The notes beneath the pieces were generated by a model that was given only the letters and a program-made list of their open reading frames with translations, was not told the DNA's origin and searched no databases. A program made the position numbers and the translations under genes. DNA of 64,000 nt from Burkholderiales bacterium (GTDB lineage: Bacteria > Pseudomonadota > Gammaproteobacteria > Burkholderiales > Burkholderiaceae_C): the NCBI GenBank assembly GCA_947474755.1, contig CANJJE010000002.1, forward strand, positions 62,001 to 126,000, given 5' to 3'. Shown piece after piece: positions 54,355 through 64,000 of this stretch; position 1 is the first letter of the stretch; each line of letters opens with the position of its first letter.

Positions 54355-55766
54355 GCGGCGTCCGGTGGGCGGGCTGAAGGTGTCGGAGTCAGTGTAGGTG
54401 CCGCAGTCTGGTCGTTCGCAGGCAATTCCCCGCGCTGCACCGACAGTTTCGTCAAGCCTCGGTACAAGGCATTGCCGGTCCAGTGCGGTGATTCGGGTGC
54501 GCTCAGCGCCAGATCGGGCCAGCGTTCGAGCACCTGCGCAAAAACGGCCTGCGCCTCCATCAAGGTCAGCGCCGCGCCGATGCACACATGCGGCCCCTGC
54601 CCGAAAGCCAGCGGTGGCCCAGGGCGGCGGGTGATGTCCAACTCATCCGGCCGCTCGTGGCGGGCCGGATCGCGGTTGGCAGCGCCGATCAGCGCGACCA
54701 CCAGATCGCCGCGGCGCAGCACCTGGCCGTGAAGCAGCATGTCGCTTGCCACTCGGCGGCCGGTGTACTGAACCGGGCTGTCGTGGCGCAGCAACTCACG
54801 CACCGCTCCGGGCAGCAGCGCCCGGTTGCGCTGCAACAGGCGCCACTGATCGGTATGCAACAGCAGCGTGCGCAGGCCGTTTGCCAGCAGATGTCGCGTG
54901 GTTTCATGGCCGGCGAACAGCAACATCACGCACTGCGCCAGCAACTCGGCACTGCCGCGGATCTGACCCTCACGCTCGGCCTGCAGCAGGCGGTCGATCA
55001 CGTCGTCGCGCGATTCGGCCCCTCCAGCCAGTGCTGCGCGGCGCCGCGCCAGCACAACGTCGAAATGGCGCGCCATGGCGAGCAGCGCGGTCTGCGCGCT
55101 CAAGGCCTGTGCCCGGCTGGGCGCGGGGGCGCCGATGAAATCGGCCAGCTCGTCGGACCAGGCCACCAGGTCTGCCGGCGCATCGCCCTCGGCCTCGTCG
55201 AGGCCCATCAACAGGCCGATCACCTGGGCCGGCAGCGGACGCGCCAGCGCACTGACGAAGTCGAAGGGCACCGCGCTGTCGACTGCCGCCAGCCGGCGGG
55301 CAACCGCCTGCTCGATGCGTGGCGCCAGGCGCTGCAGATCGGCCGGACGGAAAGCGGCAGACATCGCCTGACGCACGCGGGTGTGATCCGGCGCGTCGAG
55401 GAAAATCATTGCCCGGGCGAAGAGGCGCTGGAAGCCTTTCAGCTCCGAGCGCCCTTCGCGGTGGTCCGTGCGGACTTCGTCGGACGGTCGCATGACCCAG
55501 CCGCCGGTACGCTGCGCCGAAAAGCGCGCATCGCGCAGCACCAGTTCGACATCGGCGTGGCGCGACACCAACCAGGCGCCACCGAAGAATTCATCGCTCC
55601 AGGCCAGCGGTGCGGCGTCGCGCAGCACCCGGTAGGTCGGATAGGGGTCGCGCAGGAAATCGTCGTCAAGCATTGAATGCCCGAGCGCCGCCCGGGCATC
55701 GACAGGCCCGTCGATCGGGGCACCGGTCGACGCCTGAAACGCCGTCGCCCGGCGCCCGTTTGGCAT
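54342..55766 (-). CDS. Cytochrome P450
   Basis: A 474-residue bacterial P450. The heme loop is FGQGPHVCIGA with the Cys ligand, the I-helix oxygen motif is LFAGHETTRHLL, and the K-helix ExxR is in VRELLRHDS. No redox partner is fused or adjacent, so ferredoxin and reductase must come from elsewhere. The ATG at 55766 shares a base with the sucD stop (TGATG), which suggests coupled translation. Substrate unknown. Confidence 0.94.
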   Translation of the reverse strand: MPNGRRATAFQASTGAPIDGPVDARAALGHSMLDDDFLRDPYPTYRVLRDAAPLAWSDEFFGGAWLVSRHADVELVLRDARFSAQRTGGWVMRPSDEVRTDHREGRSELKGFQRLFARAMIFLDAPDHTRVRQAMSAAFRPADLQRLAPRIEQAVARRLAAVDSAVPFDFVSALARPLPAQVIGLLMGLDEAEGDAPADLVAWSDELADFIGAPAPSRAQALSAQTALLAMARHFDVVLARRRAALAGGAESRDDVIDRLLQAEREGQIRGSAELLAQCVMLLFAGHETTRHLLANGLRTLLLHTDQWRLLQRNRALLPGAVRELLRHDSPVQYTGRRVASDMLLHGQVLRRGDLVVALIGAANRDPARHERPDELDITRRPGPPLAFGQGPHVCIGAALTLMEAQAVFAQVLERWPDLALSAPESPHWTGNALYRGLTKLSVQRGELPANDQTAAPTLTPTPSARPPDAACKP

Positions 55767-56659
55767 CAGAGCAGCTTCTTCAGCAGCTTGGCCATCTCGG
55801 ACGGGTTGCGCGTCACGGTGAAGCCACTGGCTTCCATCACCGCGAGCTTGGCGTCGGCGGTGTCGGCACCGCCCGAGATCAGCGCACCGGCATGGCCCAT
55901 GCGCTTGCCGGCCGGGGCCGTGACGCCAGCGATGAAGCCCACGATCGGCTTCTTCATGTTGGCCTTGCACCAGATGGCGGCCTCGGCCTCGTCGGGGCCG
56001 CCGATCTCGCCGATCATGATGACCGCATCGGTTTGCGGGTCGTCGTTGAACAGCCGCATGATGTCGATGTGCTTCAACCCGTTGATCGGGTCCCCGCCGA
56101 TGCCGACCGCGCTGGACTGGCCGAGGCCGATCTCGGTGAGCTGCGCGACCGCTTCGTAGGTCAGCGTGCCAGAGCGACTGACCACGCCGATGCGCCCCTT
56201 GCGGTGAATGTGGCCCGGCATGATGCCGATCTTGATTTCTTCCGGTGTGATGAGGCCGGGGCAGTTCGGGCCCAGCAGCAGCGTCTTCTTGCCGCCCCTG
56301 GCCTCCTTCTGGATCATCTTGTTGCGCACTTCCAGCATGTCGCGCACCGGAATGCCTTCAGTGATGCAGATCGCCAGGTCGAGGTCGGCCTCGACCGCTT
56401 CCCAGATGGCGGCTGCCGCGCCCGCGGGCGGCACGTAGATCACGCTGACGGTGGCTCCGGTGGTCGCGGCCGCTTCCTTCACGCTGGCGTAGATCGGGAT
56501 GCCTTCGAAGTCTTCGCCGGCCTTCTTCGGGTTGACGCCGGCGACGAAGCAGTTACGGCCGTTGGCGTACTCGCGGCACATGCGGGTGTGGAACTGGCCC
56601 GTCTTGCCGGTGATGCCCTGCGTGATGACCTTGGTTTCTTTGTTGATCAGGATGCTCAT
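55766..56659 (-). CDS. sucD: Succinyl-CoA synthetase alpha subunit
   Basis: A 297-residue alpha subunit. It begins [20 protein letters not shown] with the CoA-binding Rossmann domain, and [18 protein letters not shown] carries the phosphohistidine. With SucC it interconverts succinyl-CoA and succinate with nucleotide phosphorylation in the TCA cycle. It starts 25 bases after sucC. Confidence 0.98.
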   Translation of the reverse strand: MSILINKETKVITQGITGKTGQFHTRMCREYANGRNCFVAGVNPKKAGEDFEGIPIYASVKEAAATTGATVSVIYVPPAGAAAAIWEAVEADLDLAICITEGIPVRDMLEVRNKMIQKEARGGKKTLLLGPNCPGLITPEEIKIGIMPGHIHRKGRIGVVSRSGTLTYEAVAQLTEIGLGQSSAVGIGGDPINGLKHIDIMRLFNDDPQTDAVIMIGEIGGPDEAEAAIWCKANMKKPIVGFIAGVTAPAGKRMGHAGALISGGADTADAKLAVMEASGFTVTRNPSEMAKLLKKLL

Positions 56660-56684
56660 GTGTGTGTCCTTGGTCTCGGGGCGC

Positions 56685-57845
56685 TTACTTCAACGCGGCC
56701 ATCACGGCCTGGGCGGCTTCGGCCATCGAATCGGCACTGATGATCGGCAGACCCGAGTCCTTCAGCATCTTCTTGCCGATCTCTTCGTTGGTGCCCTTCA
56801 TCCGCACGACCAGCGGTACATTGAGATTGACAGCCTTGCAGGCGGCGATCACGCCTTCGGCGATGGTGTCGCAGCGCATGATCCCGCCGAAGATGTTGAC
56901 GAGGATGGCCTTGACCTTCGGGTTGCCCAGCATGATCTTGAAGGCCTCGGTCACCTTCTCGGCGGTGGCTCCACCGCCCACGTCGAGGAAGTTGGCCGGC
57001 TCGGCGCCGAACAGCTTGATGGTGTCCATCGTCGCCATCGCGAGGCCGGCGCCGTTGACCAGGCAGCCGATATTGCCGTCGAGCTGGATGTAGGCGAGGT
57101 CGAACTTGCTGGCCTCGATCTCGGCCGGGTCTTCTTCATCGAGGTCGCGGTAGGCGACGATCTCGGGGTGACGGAACAGCGCATTGCTGTCGAAGTTGAA
57201 CTTCGCGTCCAGCGCCTTGATGTGGCCGTTACCTTCGAGGATCAGCGGGTTGATCTCGGCCAGGCTGGAGTCGGACTCCATGTAGCAGGTGTAGAGCTTC
57301 TTGAAGACATCGATGGCCTGCGCCTGGCTGGCTGCGGGAATTCCGATGCCGTTGGCGAGCTGTTGCCCTTGGGCATCAGTGAGGCCGACCAGCGGGTCGA
57401 CGAAGACCTTGACGATCTTCTCCGGCGTGTCGTGTGCCACCTGCTCGATGTCCATGCCGCCTTCGCTGGACGCCATCAGCACGACCTTCTGCGTGCCGCG
57501 ATCGGTCACGGCAGCGACGTAGTACTCATGCTTGATGTCGGCGCCTTCTTCGATCAGCAGGCGGCGCACTTTCTGGCCCTCGGGTCCGGTCTGGTGCGTC
57601 TTGAGCTGCATGCCGAGGATCTCGCTCGACAGCTTCTTCACTTCGTCGAGAGAGCGAGCCAGCTTGACGCCGCCACCCTTGCCACGGCCGCCCGCATGAA
57701 TCTGCGCCTTCACCACCCAGACCGGGCCGCCTAGTTTTTGTGCCGCTTCCAGCGCCTCGTGGACGCTGAACGCCGGATAGCCTTTCGGCACCGGGATGCC
57801 ATAACGGGCGAGCAGCTCTTTGCCTTGGTATTCATGTATCTTCAT
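56685..57845 (-). CDS. sucC: Succinyl-CoA synthetase beta subunit
   Basis: A 386-residue ATP-grasp beta subunit beginning [20 protein letters not shown]. Later blocks include [20 protein letters not shown] and [15 protein letters not shown]. It binds nucleotide and succinate. It opens the chain sucC-sucD-P450-terC-kinase. Confidence 0.98.
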   Translation of the reverse strand: MKIHEYQGKELLARYGIPVPKGYPAFSVHEALEAAQKLGGPVWVVKAQIHAGGRGKGGGVKLARSLDEVKKLSSEILGMQLKTHQTGPEGQKVRRLLIEEGADIKHEYYVAAVTDRGTQKVVLMASSEGGMDIEQVAHDTPEKIVKVFVDPLVGLTDAQGQQLANGIGIPAASQAQAIDVFKKLYTCYMESDSSLAEINPLILEGNGHIKALDAKFNFDSNALFRHPEIVAYRDLDEEDPAEIEASKFDLAYIQLDGNIGCLVNGAGLAMATMDTIKLFGAEPANFLDVGGGATAEKVTEAFKIMLGNPKVKAILVNIFGGIMRCDTIAEGVIAACKAVNLNVPLVVRMKGTNEEIGKKMLKDSGLPIISADSMAEAAQAVMAALK

Positions 57846-58119
57846 TCGGGGGCTTTCTGACTAGGAAGAAATCTCCGGGGATTATCGGCGCAAGCGAGGG
57901 ATATCCCGATATCGACCGGGGCCGGCGATCGAAGCGGCCGAGTCGGCCCTCCTCCTTCACCTCGCTGCGGTGGGTCGGTGTGCGTGGCGGAGTAAAGGAG
58001 GACGGCCTGTCTTTTGAGCCCGCGGGCTCTGTCCCTGGGCATGAGCGCACCACAGCGATCCGTCGCAGCGCTCACAAGCCGACGCGAGTTCAGTCGGCAT
58101 GTTTGAGCGCGAGCTGGCG

Positions 58120-58617
58120 TCAATCGCCATCGCCATCACCGGCCCCCCGCAAGACCTGCCAGACCACCTCGGCCGAGAAGCCCCGCCCCGCCAGAAACCG
58201 CGCCTGTCGCGCGCGGTCGGCTGGTGTGGCGGGCGGCGAGCCGAACTTGCGCTGCTGAACTTCCCGGGCACGCGCTTTTTCGCTGTCCCGCAGTTCGGCG
58301 GTGATCGCTGGCGTGAGTTCGACGCCGTGCTGTGACAGCTCCTGATGGATCCGCATGTTGCCAAAGCGCGATGCACGGGCGTGAACCCGGCTTTCGACGA
58401 AGCGCTCGTCGCTCAGGTAGCGGTGGGCTTGCAGCCAATCGAGCACGGACTCGACCTCGGCGCGACCATCAGCCGGAAGGCCTTGTGCGTCAGTGTCGTC
58501 GCGGCGGGCGTCTTCACGCAGCCGCCGCAGCAGCTTGCGCCGCAGTTCCAGGCGACTGTGCTCGCGTTGCGCGAGCCATTGAAGCGCCCGGCCCTTCAGT
58601 GACAGCCGTGGCTTCAT
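58120..58617 (-). CDS. recX: RecA regulator RecX
   Basis: A 165-residue RecX of helical repeats (LSLKGRALQWLAQREHSRLE, YLSDERFVESRVHARASRFG, ARQARFLAGRGFSAEVVWQV). RecX binds RecA filaments and limits their activity. It follows recA by 48 bases, the standard arrangement. The 274-base gap after it, up to sucC, holds no recognisable gene or terminator. Confidence 0.93.
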   Translation of the reverse strand: MKPRLSLKGRALQWLAQREHSRLELRRKLLRRLREDARRDDTDAQGLPADGRAEVESVLDWLQAHRYLSDERFVESRVHARASRFGNMRIHQELSQHGVELTPAITAELRDSEKARAREVQQRKFGSPPATPADRARQARFLAGRGFSAEVVWQVLRGAGDGDGD

Positions 58618-58665
58618 TGCGCGTGCCCGTGACCCGCCTGCGCCGAGGCCGTTTCACTCTTCGGA

Positions 58666-59742
58666 TCACGCCTTCGCAGGTCGTTCCTTGGCGGTCTTCG
58701 GCGCCTCGCTGCCATCGAGAGGCGGCAAGGCGGGGATGCCGACAGCTTCGCGCACCAGGTTCTCGATCTCGAAGGCCAGCGCCGGGTTCTCGCGCAGGAA
58801 TTCGCGGGCGTTGTCCTTGCCCTGGCCGATTTTTTCACCCTTGTAGGCATACCAGGCGCCGCTCTTTTCCAGCACCTTGGCTTCAACGCCCATGTCGATG
58901 ATCTCGCCTTCACGGCTGATGCCTTCTCCGTAGAGGATGTCGAACTCGGCGGTCTTGAACGGTGGCGACACCTTGTTCTTGACGACCTTGACCTTGGTCT
59001 CGTTGCCGATGACCTCCTCGCCCTTCTTGATGCTGCCGATGCGGCGGATGTCCAGGCGCACCGAGGCGTAGAACTTCAGCGCATTGCCGCCAGTGGTGGT
59101 TTCGGGGCTGCCGAACATCACGCCGATCTTCATGCGAATCTGGTTGATGAAGATGACCATGGTGTTGGTCTTCTTGATGGTGCCGGTCAGCTTGCGCAAC
59201 GCCTGGCTCATCAGCCGCGCCTGCAGGCCGGGCAGCGAATCGCCCATCTCGCCTTCGATCTCGGCCTTGGGCGTCAGCGCGGCGACCGAATCGATGACGA
59301 CGAGGTCCACGGAGGCGGAGCGCACCAGCGCGTCGACGATTTCCAGCGCCTGCTCACCGGTATCGGGCTGGCTGATCAGCAGTTCCTGCAGATTGACGCC
59401 GAGCTTTTGCGCGTAGGCGGTGTCGAGCGCGTGTTCGGCGTCGATGAAGGCGCAGGTGCCGCCGACCTTCTGCATCTCGGCAATGACCTGCAGCGTCAAG
59501 GTGGTCTTGCCGCTGGATTCCGGCCCGTAGATTTCGACAACCCGGCCGCGCGGCAGACCGCCGACGCCGAGCGCGATGTCGAGACCCAGCGAGCCTGTGG
59601 ACACCACCTCGATGTCGTCGATCACCTCGCCTTCGCCCAGGCGCATGATCGTGCCCTTGCCGAACTGCTTTTCAATTTGCGCCAGCGCGGCCTGCAGGGC
59701 TTTGGCTTTTTCGGTGTTCAGGGCTTTGACGGGTGCGTCCAT
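58666..59742 (-). CDS. recA: Recombinase RecA
   Basis: A 358-residue RecA. Walker A GPESSGKT is at residues 73-80; [20 protein letters not shown] and [20 protein letters not shown] carry the Walker B region and L2 loop. It drives homologous recombination and LexA self-cleavage. The ATG at 59742 ([16 protein letters not shown]) fits the family, while the open frame upstream covers the promoter and LexA box. Confidence 0.99.
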   Translation of the reverse strand: MDAPVKALNTEKAKALQAALAQIEKQFGKGTIMRLGEGEVIDDIEVVSTGSLGLDIALGVGGLPRGRVVEIYGPESSGKTTLTLQVIAEMQKVGGTCAFIDAEHALDTAYAQKLGVNLQELLISQPDTGEQALEIVDALVRSASVDLVVIDSVAALTPKAEIEGEMGDSLPGLQARLMSQALRKLTGTIKKTNTMVIFINQIRMKIGVMFGSPETTTGGNALKFYASVRLDIRRIGSIKKGEEVIGNETKVKVVKNKVSPPFKTAEFDILYGEGISREGEIIDMGVEAKVLEKSGAWYAYKGEKIGQGKDNAREFLRENPALAFEIENLVREAVGIPALPPLDGSEAPKTAKERPAKA

Positions 59743-59766
59743 GGGGTTCTCCAGAGTGACGGATCG

Positions 59767-59794
59767 ATTATTGCAAAAGCTGGATATTTGTACA
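59767..59794 (-). promoter_or_regulatory. recA promoter
   Basis: On the minus strand TGTACA (4 of 6 to -35) at 59789-59794 and AATAAT (5 of 6 to -10) at 59767-59772 are 16 bases apart. The pair lies 25 bases from the recA ATG and is overlapped by the LexA box. Confidence 0.6.
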
Positions 59795-59795
59795 G
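59780..59795. promoter_or_regulatory. LexA (SOS) box of recA
   Basis: CTGGATATTTGTACAG has the CTG-N10-CAG form of the E. coli-type LexA operator. It covers the -35 element and spacer of the recA promoter, so LexA binding would block polymerase. Confidence 0.88.
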
Positions 59796-59952
59796 TATTG
59801 TAGGAGCGATTTTTTGGCCCGGCGTCCACCTTAGGGGGGAGTCTTGCTCGGCAGAAGGCTACGGGTATTCAGCCATGCGCGCGCGTGGGTCGTGCGGGGC
59901 CTGCGAGCGATGTCGCTCCTACACTGGCGTCGAACTTACCCGGAGAGCGCTG

Positions 59953-61485
59953 ATGAATGCTCGCGACCCCTCGCTGCCCCCGTCCTCACCGGCGGCGCCC
60001 GAACACGCTGCGGCCATCGCCGCCTTCTGCGATCGCACCTGGGACGATGCCATCGTGCCGGCGTTGATCGACTACATCGCGATTCCGGCCAAGAGCCCGA
60101 TGTTCGATGCCGACTGGCAGGCCCACGGTCACATCGAACGCGTGATCCGCGATGCGGCGCAGTGGGTCGAACGGCAGCCGGTGGCCGGGCTGAAACTCGA
60201 AGTGGTGCGACTGCCTGGCCGCACGCCGGTGATCTTTTTCGACGTGCCGGCCACATGCGCCGGTGGCAACGCGAGCGACGCGCCCACGGTGCTGATGTAT
60301 GGCCACCTCGACAAGCAGCCCGAGTTCAGCGGCTGGCGCCATGACCTCGGACCGTGGAGACCGAAGCTGGAGGCTGGCCTGCTGTATGGCCGCGGCGGCG
60401 CCGACGACGGCTATGCTGTCTACGCATCACTGGCCGCGATCATGGCGCTCGATGCGCAGGGCATCCCGCGACCGCGCTGTGTCGGCCTGATCGAGAGCTG
60501 CGAGGAAAGTGGCTCGTACGACCTGCCGGCCTACATCGATGCATTGCGGCCACAACTCGGCCGCGTCGGTCTCGTGGTGTGCCTGGACAGCGGCGCCGGC
60601 AACTACGACCAGTTGTGGCTGACCACCAGCCTGCGCGGCATGGTCAGCGGGGTGCTGAAGGTCGAGGTGCTGACCGAGGGTGTGCACTCTGGCGACTCGA
60701 GCGGACTCGTGCCGTCCAGCTTCCGCATCCTGCGCCAGGTGCTCGACAGGCTGGAAGACTCGAAAACCGGTGAGTTGCTGCCGGCGAGTTTCCACTGCGA
60801 GATCCCGGCCGACCGCGTCGAGCAGGCGCGCGCCACCGCGCAGGCCTTGGGCGACGAGGTCTGGAAGCGCTTCCCGTGGTCCTGTGGCGCCGATGGCGGA
60901 TCCACCCTGCCGACCACCACTGACCCGTTCCAGGCACTGATCCGACGCACCTGGAAACCGACGCTCAGCGTCACTGGCGCAGACGGCTTCCCGGAGATGC
61001 GCAGCGCGGGCAATGTGTTGCGGCCCTACACCGCCTTCAAGCTCAGCCTGCGCCTGCCACCACTGGTCGACGGCAACGAGGCCGCCGCCAAGCTGAAGGC
61101 GCTGCTCGAAGACAACGCGCCTTACAACGCGAAGGTGACTTTCAGCGCCGATGGTCGATCGGGCGGTGGCGGTGGGGGTCGGCCTTCCGGGGCGACAGGC
61201 TGGAACGCACCCACGCTCGCGCCCTGGCTCGACGACGCGCTGAACACCGCGTCACAGCACCATTTCGGCGCCCCCTGCGGCTACATCGGCCAAGGCGGCA
61301 CGATCCCGCTGATGAGCCTGCTGCAGCGCGGCTTCCCTGCTGCGCAGATGATGGTGTGTGGCGTGCTCGGCCCGAAGAGCAATGCTCACGGGCCGAACGA
61401 ATTTCTGCATGTGCCTTACGGCAAGAAACTGACGGCGGCCGTCGCGCAGGTGATTGCAGCCGCGGCGCCGCCCCAGCCAGCCTGA
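59953..61485 (+). CDS. M20 family metallopeptidase (dipeptidase-like)
   Basis: A 510-residue M20 peptidase. Zinc-site motifs are LMYGHLDKQPEF, GRGGADDGYA, the IESCEESGS pair and CLDSGAGNYDQ; a Gly/Arg-rich loop (GRSGGGGGGRPSG) lies near residues 397-409. The N-terminus ALIDYIAIPAKSPMFDADW is typical of ArgE/DapE-like dipeptidases. It starts at the ATG 59953 with GGAGAG upstream; the long open frame before it covers recA and its promoter on the other strand and was rejected. Confidence 0.93.
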   Translation: MNARDPSLPPSSPAAPEHAAAIAAFCDRTWDDAIVPALIDYIAIPAKSPMFDADWQAHGHIERVIRDAAQWVERQPVAGLKLEVVRLPGRTPVIFFDVPATCAGGNASDAPTVLMYGHLDKQPEFSGWRHDLGPWRPKLEAGLLYGRGGADDGYAVYASLAAIMALDAQGIPRPRCVGLIESCEESGSYDLPAYIDALRPQLGRVGLVVCLDSGAGNYDQLWLTTSLRGMVSGVLKVEVLTEGVHSGDSSGLVPSSFRILRQVLDRLEDSKTGELLPASFHCEIPADRVEQARATAQALGDEVWKRFPWSCGADGGSTLPTTTDPFQALIRRTWKPTLSVTGADGFPEMRSAGNVLRPYTAFKLSLRLPPLVDGNEAAAKLKALLEDNAPYNAKVTFSADGRSGGGGGGRPSGATGWNAPTLAPWLDDALNTASQHHFGAPCGYIGQGGTIPLMSLLQRGFPAAQMMVCGVLGPKSNAHGPNEFLHVPYGKKLTAAVAQVIAAAAPPQPA

Positions 61486-61486
61486 A

Positions 61487-62329
61487 TCAGAACCGCCCGT
61501 CGGGCCGCCGGTGCGCGAGCGCCGGCAGTTGCGACCGCACGGCGGCCAGCCGCTCCAGATCGAGCTCGGCCAGAACCACCCCTTCGCCTTCCGGCTGCAC
61601 CGCGAGTACCTCTCCCCACGGGTCGATGACCATGCTGTGGCCCCAGGTGCGCCGCCCGTTCTCGTGCAGCCCGCCTTGTGCCGAGGCGATCACGTAGCAC
61701 TGGTTCTCGACCGCGCGTGCGCGCAGCAGCAGTTCCCAGTGCGCCCGGCCGGTGGTGTGGGTGAAGGCAGCAGGCACCGCGATCAGGTCGCAGGGCGGCT
61801 GCCCAGGCGTCGCCATCAGCGCGCGATACAGCTCGGGAAAGCGCAGGTCATAGCAGATGCTCAGGCCCACCCTGATCGGCGCGGACACATCTGACACCGC
61901 GGCAGTGAAGGCCACCGGCTCGCTGCCGGCAAGCAGCACGAGGCCTTCGTCATAGCGCTCGCGGCCGTTGTCGAAGCAGAACAGGTGGATCTTGTCGTAG
62001 CGCGCGGCCTGCATGCCATCGGGCGCATAGACGCAGCAGGCGTTGTACACACGGTCTGCATCGCTGCTGCGGATCGGCAGCGTGCCGCCGATCACCCACA
62101 AGCCGTGCCGACTGGCTGCAGCGGACAGGCTGTCCTGGATCGGGCCGGCACCCGCGTCCTCGGCGATCGCCAGCTTGTCACGATCGTTTCGACCCATCAG
62201 ACAGAAGTACTCGGGCAGCGCGACCAGGGTGGCGCCCGCATCGGCCGCCTGTGCAATGAGCCGTTCAGCTGCCGCGAGGTTGCGCTCGACGTCGGGTGTG
62301 GCGACCATCTGCAGTGCGGCGATCTTCAT
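61487..62329 (-). CDS. Carbon-nitrogen hydrolase (nitrilase superfamily, Nit-like)
   Basis: A 280-residue nitrilase-superfamily amidase with the full Glu-Lys-Cys triad: E40 in VALPEYFC, K113 in YDKIHLFCFD and C159 in LSICYDLRFPELYR. The pattern matches Nit1/Nit2-like omega-amidases, including those that repair deaminated glutathione, but the substrate is not proven. Its ATG makes a 4-base overlap with the stop of the YhdP-like gene. Confidence 0.9.
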   Translation of the reverse strand: MKIAALQMVATPDVERNLAAAERLIAQAADAGATLVALPEYFCLMGRNDRDKLAIAEDAGAGPIQDSLSAAASRHGLWVIGGTLPIRSSDADRVYNACCVYAPDGMQAARYDKIHLFCFDNGRERYDEGLVLLAGSEPVAFTAAVSDVSAPIRVGLSICYDLRFPELYRALMATPGQPPCDLIAVPAAFTHTTGRAHWELLLRARAVENQCYVIASAQGGLHENGRRTWGHSMVIDPWGEVLAVQPEGEGVVLAELDLERLAAVRSQLPALAHRRPDGRF

Positions 62330-64000
62330 GGCTTTCCTTCGGAGTCACTGGCCGACGCGGCCGCGGGGAGGGGCGGCGCAGGCGCCACGCTGGGCGCCGG
62401 GATGTTGGGCACCGCGTCGGTGAGGCCACGCTCGACCTTGTCGATCTTCGGTTCGGCCCAGGAACCTGTGATGCGGAATTCCCGCGTGCTGGCGGCGATC
62501 AGCGGTTTGCTGAACAGCGTCTGCGCCAGGAACGCACCGAGGCCGATCGCCGGGTTGATCGCCGCGTAAGCCAGAGAGGCCGTGCCGGCGTCGATTTCCG
62601 GCACCACGATCACGCGCAGGTCCTGGGTTTCCTGTTCGATGTCGGTCTTGCCTTCCATCAGCACCGCCGCTTGCACCCCGCGCATGCGCAGGTTGTTGGT
62701 CTGTGCAACGCCCCTGGCAATCTGCAGGTCGCCGCTGATGTCGTCGAAGGCAAAGCCCTGCTGAAACACGTCGCGGAAGTCGAGCACGAACCGCCGAGGC
62801 AGGGCCTGCAGACTGAGCACGCCGAGCAGCCTTCCGACGCCGGGGTCGGCCTTGAGGAACTGCCCGGCGGCGATCGACAGGTTGATCTGGCCGGTGAGGC
62901 TGGGGTAGTCCATCGCCAGCGGCGAGCCGTCCCAGGCGATCTGCCCCGACAACCCGCCCTTGCCTCCCTTGACCAGCTTGCCGAACCCCAGACGGTCGAT
63001 CAGCGCGCCGCTGTTGCTCAATTCAAGCTTGAAGTTCAGCATCACCCGACGAACCGTGAGCGGCGTGGCCAGGGCGCCAGCGGAAATGTCGGCATTTCTG
63101 GCAATGGCCGCCCAGTTGCCACTGGCCGTCAGGCGGGCCTCAGGCGTGGTCAGTGCAAGGCGCGTCAGTTGCCATTCGCGGGCACCGGCGCGATTCACTG
63201 CGTCCAATTCCAGCCGCCCCAGACGCTTGCCCCGCAGCACCAGGTCGTCGACGACGATATCGAGCGCGGGAACCGACTGGGTCGGCTGATCAAGAAGCGT
63301 CTCGACATCCGACGCATCTTCCTTGGGCAGCGACAGCCTCGACAGCCGGGCATAGAACCGCCCCGCAGAACCGGCGACGCCCTCATCGCCATGGCTGGCG
63401 GACGCGTTTGTCACCGCACGGGGCGGGCGGTACTCGATGGTCCCGCTGGCCTGCTCCGATTCGAGGTTGACCCGCCACAGCGGACCGTCCAGCGCCACCT
63501 TGGCGGCCACCTGATTCAGCCGATGGCTGCCGATCTGCACTTCATGTGCCCGCAGGCCGATGGTCGTGGGCAGGTAGCTGGAGGACACCCGTGACATCAC
63601 GCTGGCCTCGCTGGCCGCGATAGTGCTCGGTACCGCGCCCAGCCCGTCAAGCAGGCGCTGCCAGTCGCCAAGGTTCACGCTGGCCAGGTTCAGCGTGGCG
63701 GCCACGCCGACAGCAGGCATCTGCGCCGACTCCATCACGCCAATGCCGCCGCGCAAGACACGAGGGCTGGCTGCAGAGACGTCACGCACGTACTGCGCCT
63801 GCAGCAGGCTGCCGAGGTCGAGTCGGATGAAGTCGCGAGCCGGGGCAGTCGAGGCCGTTCCTGCGTCGGCGACGCCGGCGCTCTGAAAGCGCAGCGCAAG
63901 GGGCGCATCGGCAGCCTTGCGCATGGGCTGGGGCAAGTCACTGGCCAGGCCCACGAGGTTGCTGGTGACCAGCAACTCGGGCTTGCCTTTCACCAGGTTC
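62326..64000 (-). CDS. yhdP: YhdP/AsmA-like large envelope protein, C-terminal part
   Basis: The C-terminal 555 or so residues of a larger gene whose start lies beyond the window; no stop is met up to base 64000. The region LVKGGKGGLSGQIAWDGSPL and LSIAAGQFLKADPGVGRLLGVLSLQALPR is typical of the YhdP/AsmA C-terminal domain. YhdP-family proteins are inner-membrane-anchored periplasmic bridges for phospholipid transport to the outer membrane. It ends PPLPAAASASDSEGKP. The nitrilase gene follows with an ATGA overlap. Confidence 0.88.
   Translation of the reverse strand, partial: NLVKGKPELLVTSNLVGLASDLPQPMRKAADAPLALRFQSAGVADAGTASTAPARDFIRLDLGSLLQAQYVRDVSAASPRVLRGGIGVMESAQMPAVGVAATLNLASVNLGDWQRLLDGLGAVPSTIAASEASVMSRVSSSYLPTTIGLRAHEVQIGSHRLNQVAAKVALDGPLWRVNLESEQASGTIEYRPPRAVTNASASHGDEGVAGSAGRFYARLSRLSLPKEDASDVETLLDQPTQSVPALDIVVDDLVLRGKRLGRLELDAVNRAGAREWQLTRLALTTPEARLTASGNWAAIARNADISAGALATPLTVRRVMLNFKLELSNSGALIDRLGFGKLVKGGKGGLSGQIAWDGSPLAMDYPSLTGQINLSIAAGQFLKADPGVGRLLGVLSLQALPRRFVLDFRDVFQQGFAFDDISGDLQIARGVAQTNNLRMRGVQAAVLMEGKTDIEQETQDLRVIVVPEIDAGTASLAYAAINPAIGLGAFLAQTLFSKPLIAASTREFRITGSWAEPKIDKVERGLTDAVPNIPAPSVAPAPPLPAAASASDSEGKP

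Noticed and set aside
56499-57734. 411-codon plus-strand open frame opposite sucC/sucD
   Set aside because: Antisense shadow; it crosses the sucC-sucD junction, which a real gene opposite two conserved genes is unlikely to do.
59407-59952. N-terminal extension of the M20 peptidase frame
   Set aside because: It runs antisense through recA and across the recA promoter and LexA box; the ATG at 59953 has a ribosome site and the family N-terminus.

Overview
The window is about 64 kb of GC-rich chromosome with dense, short-spaced, mostly minus-strand operons. Gene content points to a betaproteobacterium of the order Burkholderiales, plausibly the Leptothrix/Rubrivivax/Sphaerotilus group: the bacterial-type atp operon with atpI, the betaproteobacterial kind of GshA, a MetH without its homocysteine domain, a SWIB protein with a histone H1-like tail, and a TfpZ/PglL pilin-glycosylation pair. 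The genus is an inference; no rRNA or tRNA gene was seen.

Layout. 1-2.1 kb: lemA and two TPM-domain genes (+). 2.1-9.6 kb: the complete F1Fo ATP synthase operon atpI-B-E-F-H-A-G-D-C (-), with a near-consensus promoter and a terminator. 9.7-12 kb: a sugar operon (GNAT, aldose epimerase, SMP-30 lactonase). 12.1-16.8 kb: an unknown protein, uup, trhO and an RluA-type pseudouridine synthase. 16.7-23.5 kb: gshB, kup, a YeeE-type thiosulfate transporter, a periplasmic rhodanese and gshA (-). 23.7-26.6 kb: a porin-glnK-amtB nitrogen operon (-) behind a sigma-54 promoter and an NtrC site. 26.6-35.7 kb: comM, metH, the SWIB/H1 protein, a TerC protein behind a probable yybP-ykoY manganese riboswitch, a small membrane protein, an M48 protease and moaC.

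35.7-49.9 kb is the most distinctive region. pglL and tfpZ (pilin O-glycosylation) lie at one end and the type IV pilin gene at the other, all on the minus strand. Between them is a roughly 10.5-kb glycan cluster: a flippase, an FkbM methyltransferase, three GT4 and two GT2 glycosyltransferases, a GT-C-like membrane protein split by an in-frame TGA, and a decayed GT2 relic. The likely scheme is that these enzymes build a lipid-linked glycan, the flippase exports it, and PglL moves it onto pilin. An independent exopolysaccharide role is also possible.

50.1-57.8 kb (-) is a chain sucC-sucD-P450-terC-Ser/Thr kinase-PP2C phosphatase-FHA protein-MBL hydrolase, with overlapping or very tight junctions at its start. 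58.1-59.8 kb: recX and recA with a LexA box across the recA promoter. 60-64 kb: an M20 peptidase, a nitrilase-family amidase and the end of a large YhdP/AsmA-like protein that runs off the window.
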